Source: Lentisphaerae bacterium RIFOXYA12_64_32 (GTDB lineage Bacteria; Verrucomicrobiota; Lentisphaeria; Oligosphaerales; YB12-FULL-65-16). From it: a stretch of DNA of 64,000 nucleotides. Shown one piece after another: positions 52,117-60,148 of this stretch (the first letter of the stretch is position 1; the number at the start of each line of letters is the position of its first letter). The DNA lies in contig MHBL01000423.1 in NCBI GenBank assembly GCA_001803235.1, positions 1 through 64,000 of the forward strand, given 5' to 3'. The translations under genes were made by a program, and so were the position numbers. The notes under the pieces were generated by a model. That model saw nothing but the letters and a program-made list of their open reading frames with translations, made no database searches and was not told the DNA's origin.

Positions 52117-53758
52117 TGTTGTTCTTCGTCTTTTTTACCTTGCCGATCAGCAATTCCATCGCTTCGACCGGCGGAACGTCGTTGAGAACCCGGCGCAGCG
52201 TCCAGACGCGCGACAGTTCGTCGGGGTGCAGCAGGAGCTCCTCGCGACGCGTCCCGCTCTTCTCAATGTTGATGGATGGGAAGATCCGTTTGTCCACCAG
52301 GTGCCGGTCCAGGTGCAGTTCCATGTTGCCGGTGCCCTTGAACTCCTCGAAGATGACCTCATCCATACGGCTGCCGGTGTCGACCAACGCCGTGGCGATG
52401 ATGGTCAGGCTTCCGCCCTCCTCAATGTTGCGCGCAGCGCCGAAGAACCGCTTGGGCTTGTGCAGGGCATTGGCGTCGACGCCACCCGAGAGGATCCTGC
52501 CGCTGTGCGGTTCCAGCGTATTGTAGGCGCGCGCCAACCGGGTGATGCTGTCCAGCAGAATCACCACGTGCCGACCGTGCTCGACCTGGCGTTTGGCCAT
52601 CTCGATGACCATCTCGGCCACCTGAACGTGCCGCTCCGGGGGTTCATCGAACGTCGAACTGACGACCTCGCCATCCACGTTCCGCTCCATGTCGGTGACT
52701 TCCTCGGGCCGCTCGTCAATCAGCAGCACGATCAGCCGGATATCGTTGTTGTTGCGGGTGATGCTGTTGGCGATCTTCTGCATGACGACCGTCTTGCCGG
52801 TCCGCGGCGCCGCCACGATCAGACCACGCTGCCCGCGCCCCACCGGGGTGATAAGGTCCACCACGCGCATCGAGATCTCGTCCTGCTCACGTTCCAAGAT
52901 CAGCCGCTGCGTCGGGAAGAACGGGGTCAGGCTCTCAAACGGCACTTTATTCTTCTTCAGTTCGGGGGGTTCGCCGTTGATGGACTCGACCTTCAGCATC
53001 GCGAAGAAGCGCTCCTTCTCGCGCGGTTGCCGGATCTGGCCCATCACCGTGTCGCCCGTCCGCAGCGAGAAACGCCGGATCTGCGAGGGACTCATGTAGA
53101 TATCTTCAGGACACGGGAGGTAGCTGTAGGCGGGGCTGCGCAGGAATCCGAAACCGTCCGGGAGCACTTCCAGGACTCCGCCCCCGTACATCAGCCCGCT
53201 CTTCTCGGTATTGGCCTTCAGGATTTCGAAAATAAGATCGTGCTTGCTCAGGGAACCGACCCCTTCGATATTCAGCTCCAGGGCCATCTTGGTCAGGTCG
53301 GCCATGGGCATGTTCTGCAGGTCACCGAGATCCAGGTTCGGCGCCGTGCGGTCACGGGGATGGACGCCCTCCGGCTCGTTGTCGTGACCACGGTGCGGAC
53401 GTCCGGCCCGGTCCGAACGGCGACCGCCGGCTCCCTGCACCGCTTCGCCTTCCTGGCCGTCTTGCTCGGCAACCCCGCCGGCTTCCGCCTCGGGCGCACC
53501 AACGGCCGGCATTGCCGCCGGGGTCTCCTCCACGGGCGCAACCGGGCGCGGTTCAGCCGGGATGACCGCCTCGTTCCCGGCCTCCGCCTGGGCCGAGGAC
53601 TCTTGAGGCGGCGGGGCAGCGGCTGGATGACTGTGACTGGCTCGGCGTGAATGCCCGCCACTGCGCCGGCCGCGCCCGCCCCAATTCCGCCCGCTGCGTT
53701 CCCCTTCGCCGGCCGCACCGGATCCACCCGCCCTGCCGCTGCCCGAAAATTCCGTCAT
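52088..53758 (-). CDS. rho: Transcription termination factor Rho with N-terminal extension
   Basis: 556 residues, versus about 420 in E. coli. The first ~130 residues are low-complexity (Gly/Arg/Ser-rich, then Ala/Glu/Pro-rich). The N-terminal helix bundle (MPMADLTKMALELNIEGVGS), the OB RNA-binding domain (LPDGFGFLRSPAYSYLPCPE, then DIYMSPSQIRRFSLRTGD), Walker A APRTGKTVVMQKIA, Walker B VVILLDSITRLARAYN and the Q/R-loop regions (GGVDANALHKPKRFFGAARN, then GTGNMELHLDRHL) follow. All catalytic elements are intact. ATG 53758 is chosen with AAGGA upstream. It follows coaE on the same strand after 59 bases. Confidence 0.96.
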   Translation of the reverse strand: MTEFSGSGRAGGSGAAGEGERSGRNWGGRGRRSGGHSRRASHSHPAAAPPPQESSAQAEAGNEAVIPAEPRPVAPVEETPAAMPAVGAPEAEAGGVAEQDGQEGEAVQGAGGRRSDRAGRPHRGHDNEPEGVHPRDRTAPNLDLGDLQNMPMADLTKMALELNIEGVGSLSKHDLIFEILKANTEKSGLMYGGGVLEVLPDGFGFLRSPAYSYLPCPEDIYMSPSQIRRFSLRTGDTVMGQIRQPREKERFFAMLKVESINGEPPELKKNKVPFESLTPFFPTQRLILEREQDEISMRVVDLITPVGRGQRGLIVAAPRTGKTVVMQKIANSITRNNNDIRLIVLLIDERPEEVTDMERNVDGEVVSSTFDEPPERHVQVAEMVIEMAKRQVEHGRHVVILLDSITRLARAYNTLEPHSGRILSGGVDANALHKPKRFFGAARNIEEGGSLTIIATALVDTGSRMDEVIFEEFKGTGNMELHLDRHLVDKRIFPSINIEKSGTRREELLLHPDELSRVWTLRRVLNDVPPVEAMELLIGKVKKTKNNIEFLMSLQV

Positions 53759-53817
53759 CTCACATCCGTCCTTTCGTTTCGTCCCCAACTTACCCTGCCT
53801 GCCGCCGGGGCCCAGGT

Positions 53818-54429
53818 TCAGCCCCGGTGCGCCCCTCGGCCAGGGCCGTGGCATTCCATGATTCGTTCGAAAATCCGTCGGCACTGCTCCCGCAAGAGCT
53901 CCAGACTCTCTATATTCAGGATTCCGTAGTCTGCCCGCGCCAACTTCTCATCCATGCTCATCTGGCTGGCTTCCCGCCGTGAGATTTCCTCGTCCGACCA
54001 ACCACGCCCGCGCAGCCGCAGCCACTGGGTCCGGCGGTCACACCACACCGCGATAGTCTGCGTCATCTCGTGTTCCCAGCCTACTTCGTAAAGTAAGGGA
54101 ATGGCGCAGAACAAGCCCAAAGGAGACGCCTCTGCGTTTTGCAGCATCCGACGCCTGACCAAGGGATGAACCTGCTGGGTCAACCACTCGCGTTCCGCGG
54201 GCTCGCCGAACGCCCGGCGGGCCACGACCGCCCGGTCTACACGACCGTCCGTCCCCAGCACCGCCTCCCCCCAACGCTCGCGCAACGCCGCTCGCAGGCG
54301 AGAATCGACTTCGTAAAGCTCATGCACCACAGCATCGGCGTCCAAGACCCGGGCCCCCAAGGCCCGGAGTTCGCACAAAACTTGAGACTTTCCCGCCCCG
54401 ATCCCCCCCGTGATCCCAATCAGCAACAT
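53818..54429 (-). CDS. coaE: Dephospho-CoA kinase CoaE
   Basis: A 203-residue P-loop kinase that phosphorylates the ribose 3'-OH of dephospho-CoA, the last step of CoA synthesis. P-loop GITGGIGAGKSQ at residue 5, DADAVVHELYEVDS (substrate Asp), HPLVRRRML, and the LIPLLYE-type motif CAIPLLYEVGWEHEM are present; the lid helix SDEEISRREASQMS follows. Length fits. It is the first gene downstream of a consensus promoter at 54737-54709 and is followed by rho. Confidence 0.95.
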   Translation of the reverse strand: MLLIGITGGIGAGKSQVLCELRALGARVLDADAVVHELYEVDSRLRAALRERWGEAVLGTDGRVDRAVVARRAFGEPAEREWLTQQVHPLVRRRMLQNAEASPLGLFCAIPLLYEVGWEHEMTQTIAVWCDRRTQWLRLRGRGWSDEEISRREASQMSMDEKLARADYGILNIESLELLREQCRRIFERIMECHGPGRGAHRG

Positions 54430-54708
54430 GCCGCCAACGATACTCCATGAAATGGAACAAGAACTCTGGTAGGGTTTGATGACAGCCGGGACCGTTCCCA
54501 GGAACTACACCACACCACGCGCCGCCCCGGTTCACCTACCCGTCAGGTTGTTGCCGCGTCTTGGTACTCTGCGATGGGAAACAATGAGTCAACTGTCGGA
54601 AACAGCAGCAACTGCGGAGCCGGGACCTTAGGACATCGGGGGATGTTGAAGAGACAAGAGGCTATCCTGCCTTCCGCGATGAACGCGAAAGTCCGTAACT
54701 CTGGGCAT
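54430..54708 (-). other. Long untranslated leader upstream of coaE
   Basis: From the promoter below to the coaE start there are about 280 bases with no convincing gene. Short open frames on both strands have poor composition and no ribosome sites. The stretch could hold a leader RNA or small RNA, but no known riboswitch or housekeeping RNA motif was recognised. Confidence 0.5.
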
Positions 54709-54737
54709 ATTATACAGACCGTATTCCGGTTCGTCAA
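54709..54737 (-). promoter_or_regulatory. Near-consensus sigma70 promoter of the coaE-rho unit
   Basis: On the minus strand TTGACG (54737-54732), a 17-base spacer and TATAAT (54714-54709): the best promoter in the window. It lies 142 bases past the hflX stop and transcribes toward coaE and rho. Confidence 0.85.
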
Positions 54738-54878
54738 TGCCTGTGATGGACATTTTTTTCGCGACCGTTTGGACCCGCGAACCCACGTGCCATGGAACAC
54801 CGACGACGGATCGGATGACAAGGCCGCGACTCCCGACACGGGGGCCTCAGCGCGCATCCTTTTTGGCGACGGGGCCAG

Positions 54879-56207
54879 CTACGAAGCCACATCGGGCCTG
54901 TTCTCCCCGTCCACGGCAAACCGCGCCATCTCCTCGAGGGTCCGCGCCGGCGCCGAAATGTCAAGAATGACCCCTTCCGGCTCGTGACGTTGCCCCACGA
55001 CGTGGCCGCTGCGGTACAACTTCCCCACCAGGTCGTAGCGGTCGTGCGGGATTCTCAGGGTCACCCGACGCAAGACCCGGTCCAGTTCCTCCGTCAGACG
55101 CTGCTTCAGCGCGTCCAGTCCCTGCCCCGTTCTCGCCGACACGAATACCGCCCCCGTGTACTTGCGCTCCAACCGCCGCAGCGTCAGTTCGTCGTCGACC
55201 AAGTCCACCTTGTTGAACACCGTGAGCACCGGCTTCTGCTGGGGAACCCCGATCGCACCCAGGACTTCGGTTGTGGTGTGGTGATGAGCTTCGATGGCCG
55301 GCGCTGTGACGTCGATCACCTCGAGCAGAAGATCGGCGAGCGCCGTTTCCTCCAAGGTGGCCTTGAAGGCCTCGATGAGCAAATGCGGCAGCTTGCGAAT
55401 AAAGCCGACCGTGTCGGTCAGCAACACCTCCCGGCGGTTGGGCAGAGCCAGATTTCGGACCGTGGGGTCGAGCGTGGCGAACAACTTGTCCTCGACGTAA
55501 ACCCCGGCGCCTGTCAGCGCGTTGAGCAGAGCGGACTTGCCCGCATTCGTGTAGCCCACGATCGCGACCACCGGCACGCCCTTCCGCAAGCGGAGGCTTC
55601 GCTGCACGCTCCGCTGCTGTTGCACCTCGGTAAGCCGGCCCCGCAGGCGCTGGATCTGCTTCTGCACCAGACGGTAGTCGACCTCGAGCTGTTGTTCGCC
55701 CTCGCCGCGCGAGCCCATACCACCGCGCATACCGCGCTGTCGCGACAGGTGGCCCCAGCGCCGCTTCAGGCGCGGCATGTCATACCGGGACCGCGCCAGG
55801 GCGACCTGTAACTCCGCCTCGCGGGTCTGCGCCCGCTCCGCGAAAATGTCCAGGATCACCTCCTGCCGGTCGATGACCGCCATATCCGCGAACTGCTCCC
55901 AGTTGCGCTGCTGCGAGGGGGTCAGTTCGTCATCGAAGATGATGACGCGGGCACCGCAACCCAAGGCCAAATCCCGAATCTCCTCCGCCTTGCCCGACCC
56001 AACAAGGTACCGACTGCACGGTTTCCGTATCCGCACGATCTGCTGTCCGGCCACCAGCATGCCCAGCGTCCCGGCCAGGTCACCCAACTCGACCAGCAGT
56101 TCTGGTATCTCATCGGCGTTGTCCGCCCGTGGGAACTGGACGCCCACCAAGAACGCAGACAACGGCTCTTGCCGCTCAACGGTGCTGAAAATGGTGTCTT
56201 TCTTCAT
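54879..56207 (-). CDS. hflX: Ribosome-associated GTPase HflX
   Basis: 442 residues. The HflX N-terminal domain (LVEFGDLA-like ELVELGDLAGTLGM, YLVGSGKAEEIRDL, VIIFDDELTPSQQRNWEQ, VIDRQEVILDIFAERAQTRE) is followed by the coiled coil with RGMRGGMGSRGEGEQQLEVD. The G domain has G1 GYTNAGKSALLNAL, G3 DTVGFIRKLPHLLIEAF, G4 NKVD and G5 SARTGQG. HflX splits stalled or hibernating 70S ribosomes. ATG 56207 follows a GAGGGT. It lies between rodA and the coaE promoter. Confidence 0.96.
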   Translation of the reverse strand: MKKDTIFSTVERQEPLSAFLVGVQFPRADNADEIPELLVELGDLAGTLGMLVAGQQIVRIRKPCSRYLVGSGKAEEIRDLALGCGARVIIFDDELTPSQQRNWEQFADMAVIDRQEVILDIFAERAQTREAELQVALARSRYDMPRLKRRWGHLSRQRGMRGGMGSRGEGEQQLEVDYRLVQKQIQRLRGRLTEVQQQRSVQRSLRLRKGVPVVAIVGYTNAGKSALLNALTGAGVYVEDKLFATLDPTVRNLALPNRREVLLTDTVGFIRKLPHLLIEAFKATLEETALADLLLEVIDVTAPAIEAHHHTTTEVLGAIGVPQQKPVLTVFNKVDLVDDELTLRRLERKYTGAVFVSARTGQGLDALKQRLTEELDRVLRRVTLRIPHDRYDLVGKLYRSGHVVGQRHEPEGVILDISAPARTLEEMARFAVDGENRPDVAS

Positions 56208-56268
56208 ACCCTCGAATGCCTCTCAATCGACCTGGCGCCGGCGCGGATGGCGCCACATGCCCCATAAC

Positions 56269-56320
56269 TCATGACTCAGTGACCCAGTGACTCCGTGAAC
56301 CACGCCCCCCCCCCCCCCCC
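56269..56320. repeat. GTGACCCAGTGAC repeat and 16-C homopolymer upstream of hflX
   Basis: CATGACTCAGTGACCCAGTG followed by a run of 16 consecutive C at 56305-56320 (poly-G on the hflX sense strand, about 100 bases upstream of its start). It fills the 144-base space between hflX and rodA. A run of this length is prone to slippage and to sequencing error. Confidence 0.85.
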
Positions 56321-56351
56321 GACACCCGACACCATGCCCCGCGCTTCCCCG

Positions 56352-57488
56352 TCACTCCGGCGGGATCAAGCCCCGCCGCACATGCACGCTCTGAACCAGT
56401 CCCATCGCCGCCATGGTCCCGAGCATGAACGAGCCGCCGTAACTAACGAACGGCAATGGGATACCGATGATCGGCGCCGCTTGCATCGTCATGCCGATGT
56501 TGATGTAGGCATGGGTAAACAGAATCGTCGCCACCCCGACCGCCAGGTATGAACCCAGGGCGTCCGGTGCCACCATGGCGGTGCGCAGACAGCACAGGAT
56601 TAGTCCGATAAAAGCACAGACCACGGCCGCTGATCCCACGAAACCAGTTTCCTCCGCAATGACCGAGAAAATGAAGTCCGTCGGCGCCACGGTGCGGGGC
56701 AGGAATCCGAGCACATGCTGAGTGCCCTGCATGTACCCTTTGCCCCACATGCCACCACTGCCGACCGCCAGCATCGATTGGTGCGCGTTCCACCCTTGGT
56801 CCGAGATGTCCCGGGACATATGCAGGAACGTCTGGATGCGCTCTTTCTGGTGCGGCTTCAGTCTCGTGTAGCCCAAGGGCGCTACCAGTGCCACGGCCAG
56901 CACGCCCAACAGGACCCACCGCCACCGTATCCCTGCCACGAAAATGACCACGAGCGTAAACGGCATGAACACCAGTGCAGTGCCCCAGTCCGGCTGCAGC
57001 GCAATCAGCAGAATCGGCAGACCCGCCGCTGCCAGGACGGGAACGGCAAACCAAGTTCGCGAAGTCCGCCACATCGGCCGCGAGGCGATCCAGGCGATGA
57101 ACAGCAGCAACACGGGCTTGGCAAACTCCGCAGGTTGAACCCGCACACCAGGCAGGAACGGCACTTCCAGCCAACTCTGAGAGTGATACGTTGTGACCCC
57201 GACCATCTTGACGACGACCAGCAGAGCCGCGCACGCCGCGTAGAACAACCAAGACCACCGCCCCAGCACCTGGTAGTCGCACACGGTCAAGATCACGAAA
57301 CAGAGCACGCCTGCGCCTGCCCAGCAGAGCTGCCGAACCCAATACCCAGCCAACCGCCCGCCAGTCTCCTGGCCTGCGCCGTAGATGAAAAGGATGCCGG
57401 TGCCGACCAGAAGCATCATCAAGGCCACGAGGATGGGATCCACCCTGAGCAGCAGTCGCAACGCTTCGAGGATCCGGTATCGGTTCAT
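56352..57488 (-). CDS. rodA: Rod-shape determining peptidoglycan glycosyltransferase RodA
   Basis: A 378-residue SEDS-family membrane protein with about ten hydrophobic segments. Motifs: SWLEVPFLPGVRVQPAEFAK (the conserved PAEFAK), LIALQPDWGTALVFMPF (catalytic-site Asp in QPDWGTA), SDQGWNAHQSMLAVGSGG, GKGYMQGTQ, FLPRTVAPTDFIFSVIAEE and IPLPFVSYGGSFML. The DFIF/IAEE and P-x-FVSYGG signatures define RodA/FtsW; PAEFAK and position near the wall genes favour RodA. ATG 57488 is chosen. It is divergent from mraZ; the cognate PBP2 (mrdA) is not adjacent. Confidence 0.92.
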   Translation of the reverse strand: MNRYRILEALRLLLRVDPILVALMMLLVGTGILFIYGAGQETGGRLAGYWVRQLCWAGAGVLCFVILTVCDYQVLGRWSWLFYAACAALLVVVKMVGVTTYHSQSWLEVPFLPGVRVQPAEFAKPVLLLFIAWIASRPMWRTSRTWFAVPVLAAAGLPILLIALQPDWGTALVFMPFTLVVIFVAGIRWRWVLLGVLAVALVAPLGYTRLKPHQKERIQTFLHMSRDISDQGWNAHQSMLAVGSGGMWGKGYMQGTQHVLGFLPRTVAPTDFIFSVIAEETGFVGSAAVVCAFIGLILCCLRTAMVAPDALGSYLAVGVATILFTHAYINIGMTMQAAPIIGIPLPFVSYGGSFMLGTMAAMGLVQSVHVRRGLIPPE

Positions 57489-57542
57489 GAACTCTACTCT
57501 ACCCGCCAGACGGGGCTGCGTCCACAACGCCACGCGGGCGGC

Positions 57543-57796
57543 GCGCGATGCGTCAGCGTCCCCGGGTGGCGGACCGCCCGGTCCCGCCTGACTGACCGTG
57601 CCGCGGGCGGCCCTCCGCCCGCCACTCCCATGAAACTGAAGGCGCCCAGAGCCCGCGAGGACGCGGGCGCTCCACGGCCTGGCACGGGGGCTGACTTTGG
57701 AGCGCCCGCGTCCTCGCGGGCTCTGGAAGCGTCGTTGCCCGTTTCACCTTGGTATGCCCGGGCTGTTCTGCCGCCCGGGGGGCGCTGACGCATTAC
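57543..57796. repeat. Composite repeat: repeat A ends flanking a repeat C palindrome
   Basis: GATGCGTCAGCGTCCCCGG at 57543 and CCGGGGGGCGCTGACGCAT near 57776-57794 are the end motif of repeat A in opposite orientations. Between them lies the best repeat C copy: 29-base perfect arms CCAGAGCCCGCGAGGACGCG... (57646-57674) and complement (57698-57726) around 23 bases. The 254-base unit separates rodA from the mraZ promoter. Confidence 0.85.
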
Positions 57797-57817
57797 TCTT
57801 TTTTTTTGTATTCGCAT

Positions 57818-57847
57818 TTGCTTTCCCTGCGGATTCATGGTATTAAT
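57818..57847 (+). promoter_or_regulatory. Candidate mraZ (dcw) promoter
   Basis: TTTGCT at 57818-57823 and TATTAAT at 57841-57847 with a 17-base spacer, preceded by a run of ten T (57799-57808) that could act as an UP-like element. It lies about 45 bases upstream of mraZ, right after the composite repeat. Confidence 0.5.
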
Positions 57848-57892
57848 AGGAGATGTTAGGAGTGATTCAGGGAAGAATAGGCAGATCCAGGA
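57848..57892 (+). promoter_or_regulatory. Five AGG-boxes at 10-base period, candidate MraZ operator
   Basis: AGGAG (57848), AGGAG (57858), AGGGA (57869), AGGCA (57879) and AGGA (57889) stand 10-11 bases apart between the -10 box and the mraZ start. MraZ is known to bind GG-containing boxes at one-helical-turn spacing upstream of its own operon, as a ring-shaped oligomer. The last box would double as ribosome site. Confidence 0.5.
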
Positions 57893-58393
57893 ATGACGGT
57901 CGGAACACAGAGTGGTGAGTTCTGCTTCCTCGGGGAGCACGAGTACACGCTGGACAAGCAGCGTCGACTCGCCCTGCCCAAGGATTGGCGCAGCGACACA
58001 CCGGGGTCCAACCATTTCTTCCTGCTTCCGGGCTGCGGCACGTCGCTGCAGTTGGTTCCCGGCCCCATGTTTCAGGAACTGCTGCAGAAACTGCGGAAGG
58101 TTTCGTTTGCCGACGCTGAGGCCTCTGTTGCTCTGGCGACGATCGGGTCCATGGCGCAAGAGGTGAACTGCGACAGTCAGGGCCGGTTCGCACTGAGCCC
58201 CAAGTTGATGTCTCACGCGGCCATCACGGACAAGGTTCTCCTGCTGGGCTCGGTCACGACCATCCAGGTGTGGGAACCCTCCATGTGGCACCAGCACCGC
58301 ATGGACAGTCAATTGGGTTTGAAGGTCATGAAAGCGCTCCATGAACGGCCGGATGATCTCACGGAAGTCTTCCGCCGCGCCATCAAGGGATGA
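57893..58393 (+). CDS. mraZ: Transcriptional regulator MraZ
   Basis: A 166-residue MraZ/SpoVT-AbrB double-domain protein. The two DxxxR motifs characteristic of the family are DKQRRLALPKDWR in the first half and DSQGRFALSPKLM in the second. The N-terminus has the usual hydrophobic-acidic GEHEYTLD. MraZ represses the dcw operon in other bacteria. The ATG at 57893 has AGGA directly before it. It is the first gene of the dcw cluster, followed by rsmH after a 392-base gap that is long for this position. Confidence 0.93.
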   Translation: MTVGTQSGEFCFLGEHEYTLDKQRRLALPKDWRSDTPGSNHFFLLPGCGTSLQLVPGPMFQELLQKLRKVSFADAEASVALATIGSMAQEVNCDSQGRFALSPKLMSHAAITDKVLLLGSVTTIQVWEPSMWHQHRMDSQLGLKVMKALHERPDDLTEVFRRAIKG

Positions 58394-58434
58394 AGTCGTG
58401 AACGGAGATTTTGCTCAACGGTGAATTCAAGCTC

Positions 58435-58530
58435 GACAACTCGTATTCGTGCTCGCGCCCGCACCCTTACCTCCTCCCCAGGTCAAGCGTGTCAGTCCCC
58501 CCTTGAGGCCGAGCACGAATACGAGTTGTC
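58435..58530. repeat. Perfect 21-base inverted repeat (repeat E) between mraZ and rsmH
   Basis: GACAACTCGTATTCGTGCTC(G) at 58435-58455 is mirrored exactly at 58510-58530 around a 54-base loop. It has the same design as repeat D (arms 21-26, loop 54-59). It would form a strong hairpin in the dcw transcript. The remaining bases up to 58785 hold no gene. Confidence 0.85.
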
Positions 58531-58785
58531 TCCCGGGACTGGCACGCGCCACCCCCGGGACGCTCGGGGCCTGGCGCCAACCCGCCACGAACGGGTGGAG
58601 CAATGCAAGTCGGCTTCGTCCTTCGTCCTCGATCGCGGGACGCACATCGATGGGATGCCGGGAACCGACCGTTTACGAGGCCGAGGGCGACGAGGCGAAC
58701 GATTCTCCGCGCTCATGAGTCGCTTGAGTCGCGCCAGACCCTCTTCACGGCGGGTCCGGTTCACACAACGGACAGGCACACCATC

Positions 58786-59712
58786 ATGGAACTAAGCCAT
58801 CTGCCGGTCATGCCCAAGGAGGTACTCGACCTCCTTGGGGTCAGCCGCGGTGGCCGGTTCATCGATGGGACTCTGGGCCTTGGAGGACACGCGGAACTGC
58901 TGCTCGCATCATCACCGGAGGTCCAGTTGCTGGGAATCGACCGCGACGGGGAAGCCATCCGGCACGCCCGCGTCCGGTTGGAGCGATTCGGAGACCGCGT
59001 CCGCCTGGTGCGCGGATGCTACGGAGATATGGCCAAGTTCGCGGCCGAACAGGGATGGGATCACGTTGACGGAATCCTCCTGGACTTGGGGGTCTGTTCA
59101 GGCCAGATCGACGAACCCGGCCGTGGCTTTTCGCACCGCTTCGACGGTCCCCTGGACATGCGCATGGACCGGCGTTCGCCCATCAGCGCCGCCACCCTTC
59201 TCAACGAGAATTCGGAGGAGGAGTTGGGCCGCATCCTGCGCGAGTACGGCGAGGAACGACACGCGCGCCGCATCGCCCGTGCCGCGGTGGAGCGACGGCA
59301 GACGAAACCGTGGGAACGAACGCTCGAGTTCGCGGAAATGGCCAACCGTCTCGGCGACCGGCGCCGTGGCGGAGTTCCGCCGGCCACCCGATGCTTCCAG
59401 GCCTTGCGCATCGCGGTCAATGACGAATTGGGCCAGTTGCAGAAAGCGCTGAGGATCGCCGTAATACTGCTCCGCCAGAACGGCCGAGTGGTTGTTATCT
59501 CGTTTCATTCGTTGGAAGATCGGATGGTGAAACATTTCTTCCGCGCCGAGGCCGCCGCCTGTGTCTGCCCGCCGGAACTGCCGGTATGCAACTGCGGCAA
59601 GAAGGTGACCCTGCGAGTCGTCACGACCAAGCCGGTGCGGCCGACAGATGCCGAGGTAGCGGAGAATCGACGGGCCGCTTCGGCACGCCTCAGGGCGGCG
59701 GAGCGACCGTGA
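58786..59712 (+). CDS. rsmH: 16S rRNA (cytosine(1402)-N(4))-methyltransferase RsmH
   Basis: 308 residues. It N4-methylates C1402 of 16S rRNA using AdoMet. HLPVMPKEVLDLL at the start, the AdoMet site FIDGTLGLGGHAELLL with LGIDRDGEAI, GILLDLGVCSGQID, RGFSHRFDGPLDMRMD and FHSLEDRMVKHFF are all diagnostic. A Cys-rich stretch (CVCPPELPVCNCGKK) near the C-terminus is also usual. ATG 58786 is chosen because upstream codons have no family match; the Shine-Dalgarno is weak (GGACAGGCA). Confidence 0.95.
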   Translation: MELSHLPVMPKEVLDLLGVSRGGRFIDGTLGLGGHAELLLASSPEVQLLGIDRDGEAIRHARVRLERFGDRVRLVRGCYGDMAKFAAEQGWDHVDGILLDLGVCSGQIDEPGRGFSHRFDGPLDMRMDRRSPISAATLLNENSEEELGRILREYGEERHARRIARAAVERRQTKPWERTLEFAEMANRLGDRRRGGVPPATRCFQALRIAVNDELGQLQKALRIAVILLRQNGRVVVISFHSLEDRMVKHFFRAEAAACVCPPELPVCNCGKKVTLRVVTTKPVRPTDAEVAENRRAASARLRAAERP

Positions 59713-59752
59713 ACGGAGTGCGGGAACGGAGCGCGGCGAAGGGATCCGAAGC

Positions 59753-60148
59753 ATGTTGAACCCTTACCGAGGACGCACCTACCGCCGGTACCAGTTGCGC
59801 GTGGAACTGGAACCGGCGACGCGGCGTTTCCGCTGTCACTGCGCCGCTCTGTTTCTCTTCGTGCTGGCCGCCGCACTGACCTATGTCTGGCTACGCAGCG
59901 AAGAGGACCGGTTGGGACGTGAGTCGCAGGAACTCCGGCACGACTTAGACGAGAGGAACAAGGAACTGGTCAATCTGCGAGTCGAAATGGAAGGCTACCG
60001 CAGCGGCCGACACATTCTGACCGCTGTCGATCGAATGGGGCTGAAGCTGCGCCCCCCGACGCCAGGCCAGGTTCGGCGCATTCCGTCGTCATCGACGGAA
60101 GCGGCCCCGAAATGGCTTGCTGTTGAAGGTGCCGTAGCCCGGAAGTAG
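59753..60148 (+). CDS. ftsL: FtsL-like division protein
   Basis: 131 residues: a basic cytoplasmic start, one transmembrane helix (CAALFLFVLAAALTYVW), then a heptad-rich periplasmic coiled coil (EEDRLGRESQELRHDLDERN, KELVNLRVEMEGYRSG) and a Pro/Ser tail. The topology and the place between rsmH and ftsI identify it as FtsL, a scaffold for the FtsQLB complex; sequence conservation in this family is too low for more. The tail after IPSSS is longer than usual. Confidence 0.8.
   Translation: MLNPYRGRTYRRYQLRVELEPATRRFRCHCAALFLFVLAAALTYVWLRSEEDRLGRESQELRHDLDERNKELVNLRVEMEGYRSGRHILTAVDRMGLKLRPPTPGQVRRIPSSSTEAAPKWLAVEGAVARK

Noticed and set aside
54574..54987. Plus-strand frame of 137 residues between coaE and hflX
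   Set aside because: It overlaps the hflX 3' end in antisense and the coaE promoter, lacks a ribosome site and has no recognisable features.
56305..56320. Poly-C run as an assembly gap marker
   Set aside because: Flanking sequence is continuous and other simple repeats occur nearby, so it is treated as a genuine homopolymer, although its exact length may be unreliable.
57799..57808. T-run before mraZ as an intrinsic terminator
   Set aside because: No plus-strand gene ends upstream and the preceding repeat end does not form a compact stem against it; it more likely belongs to the mraZ promoter region.
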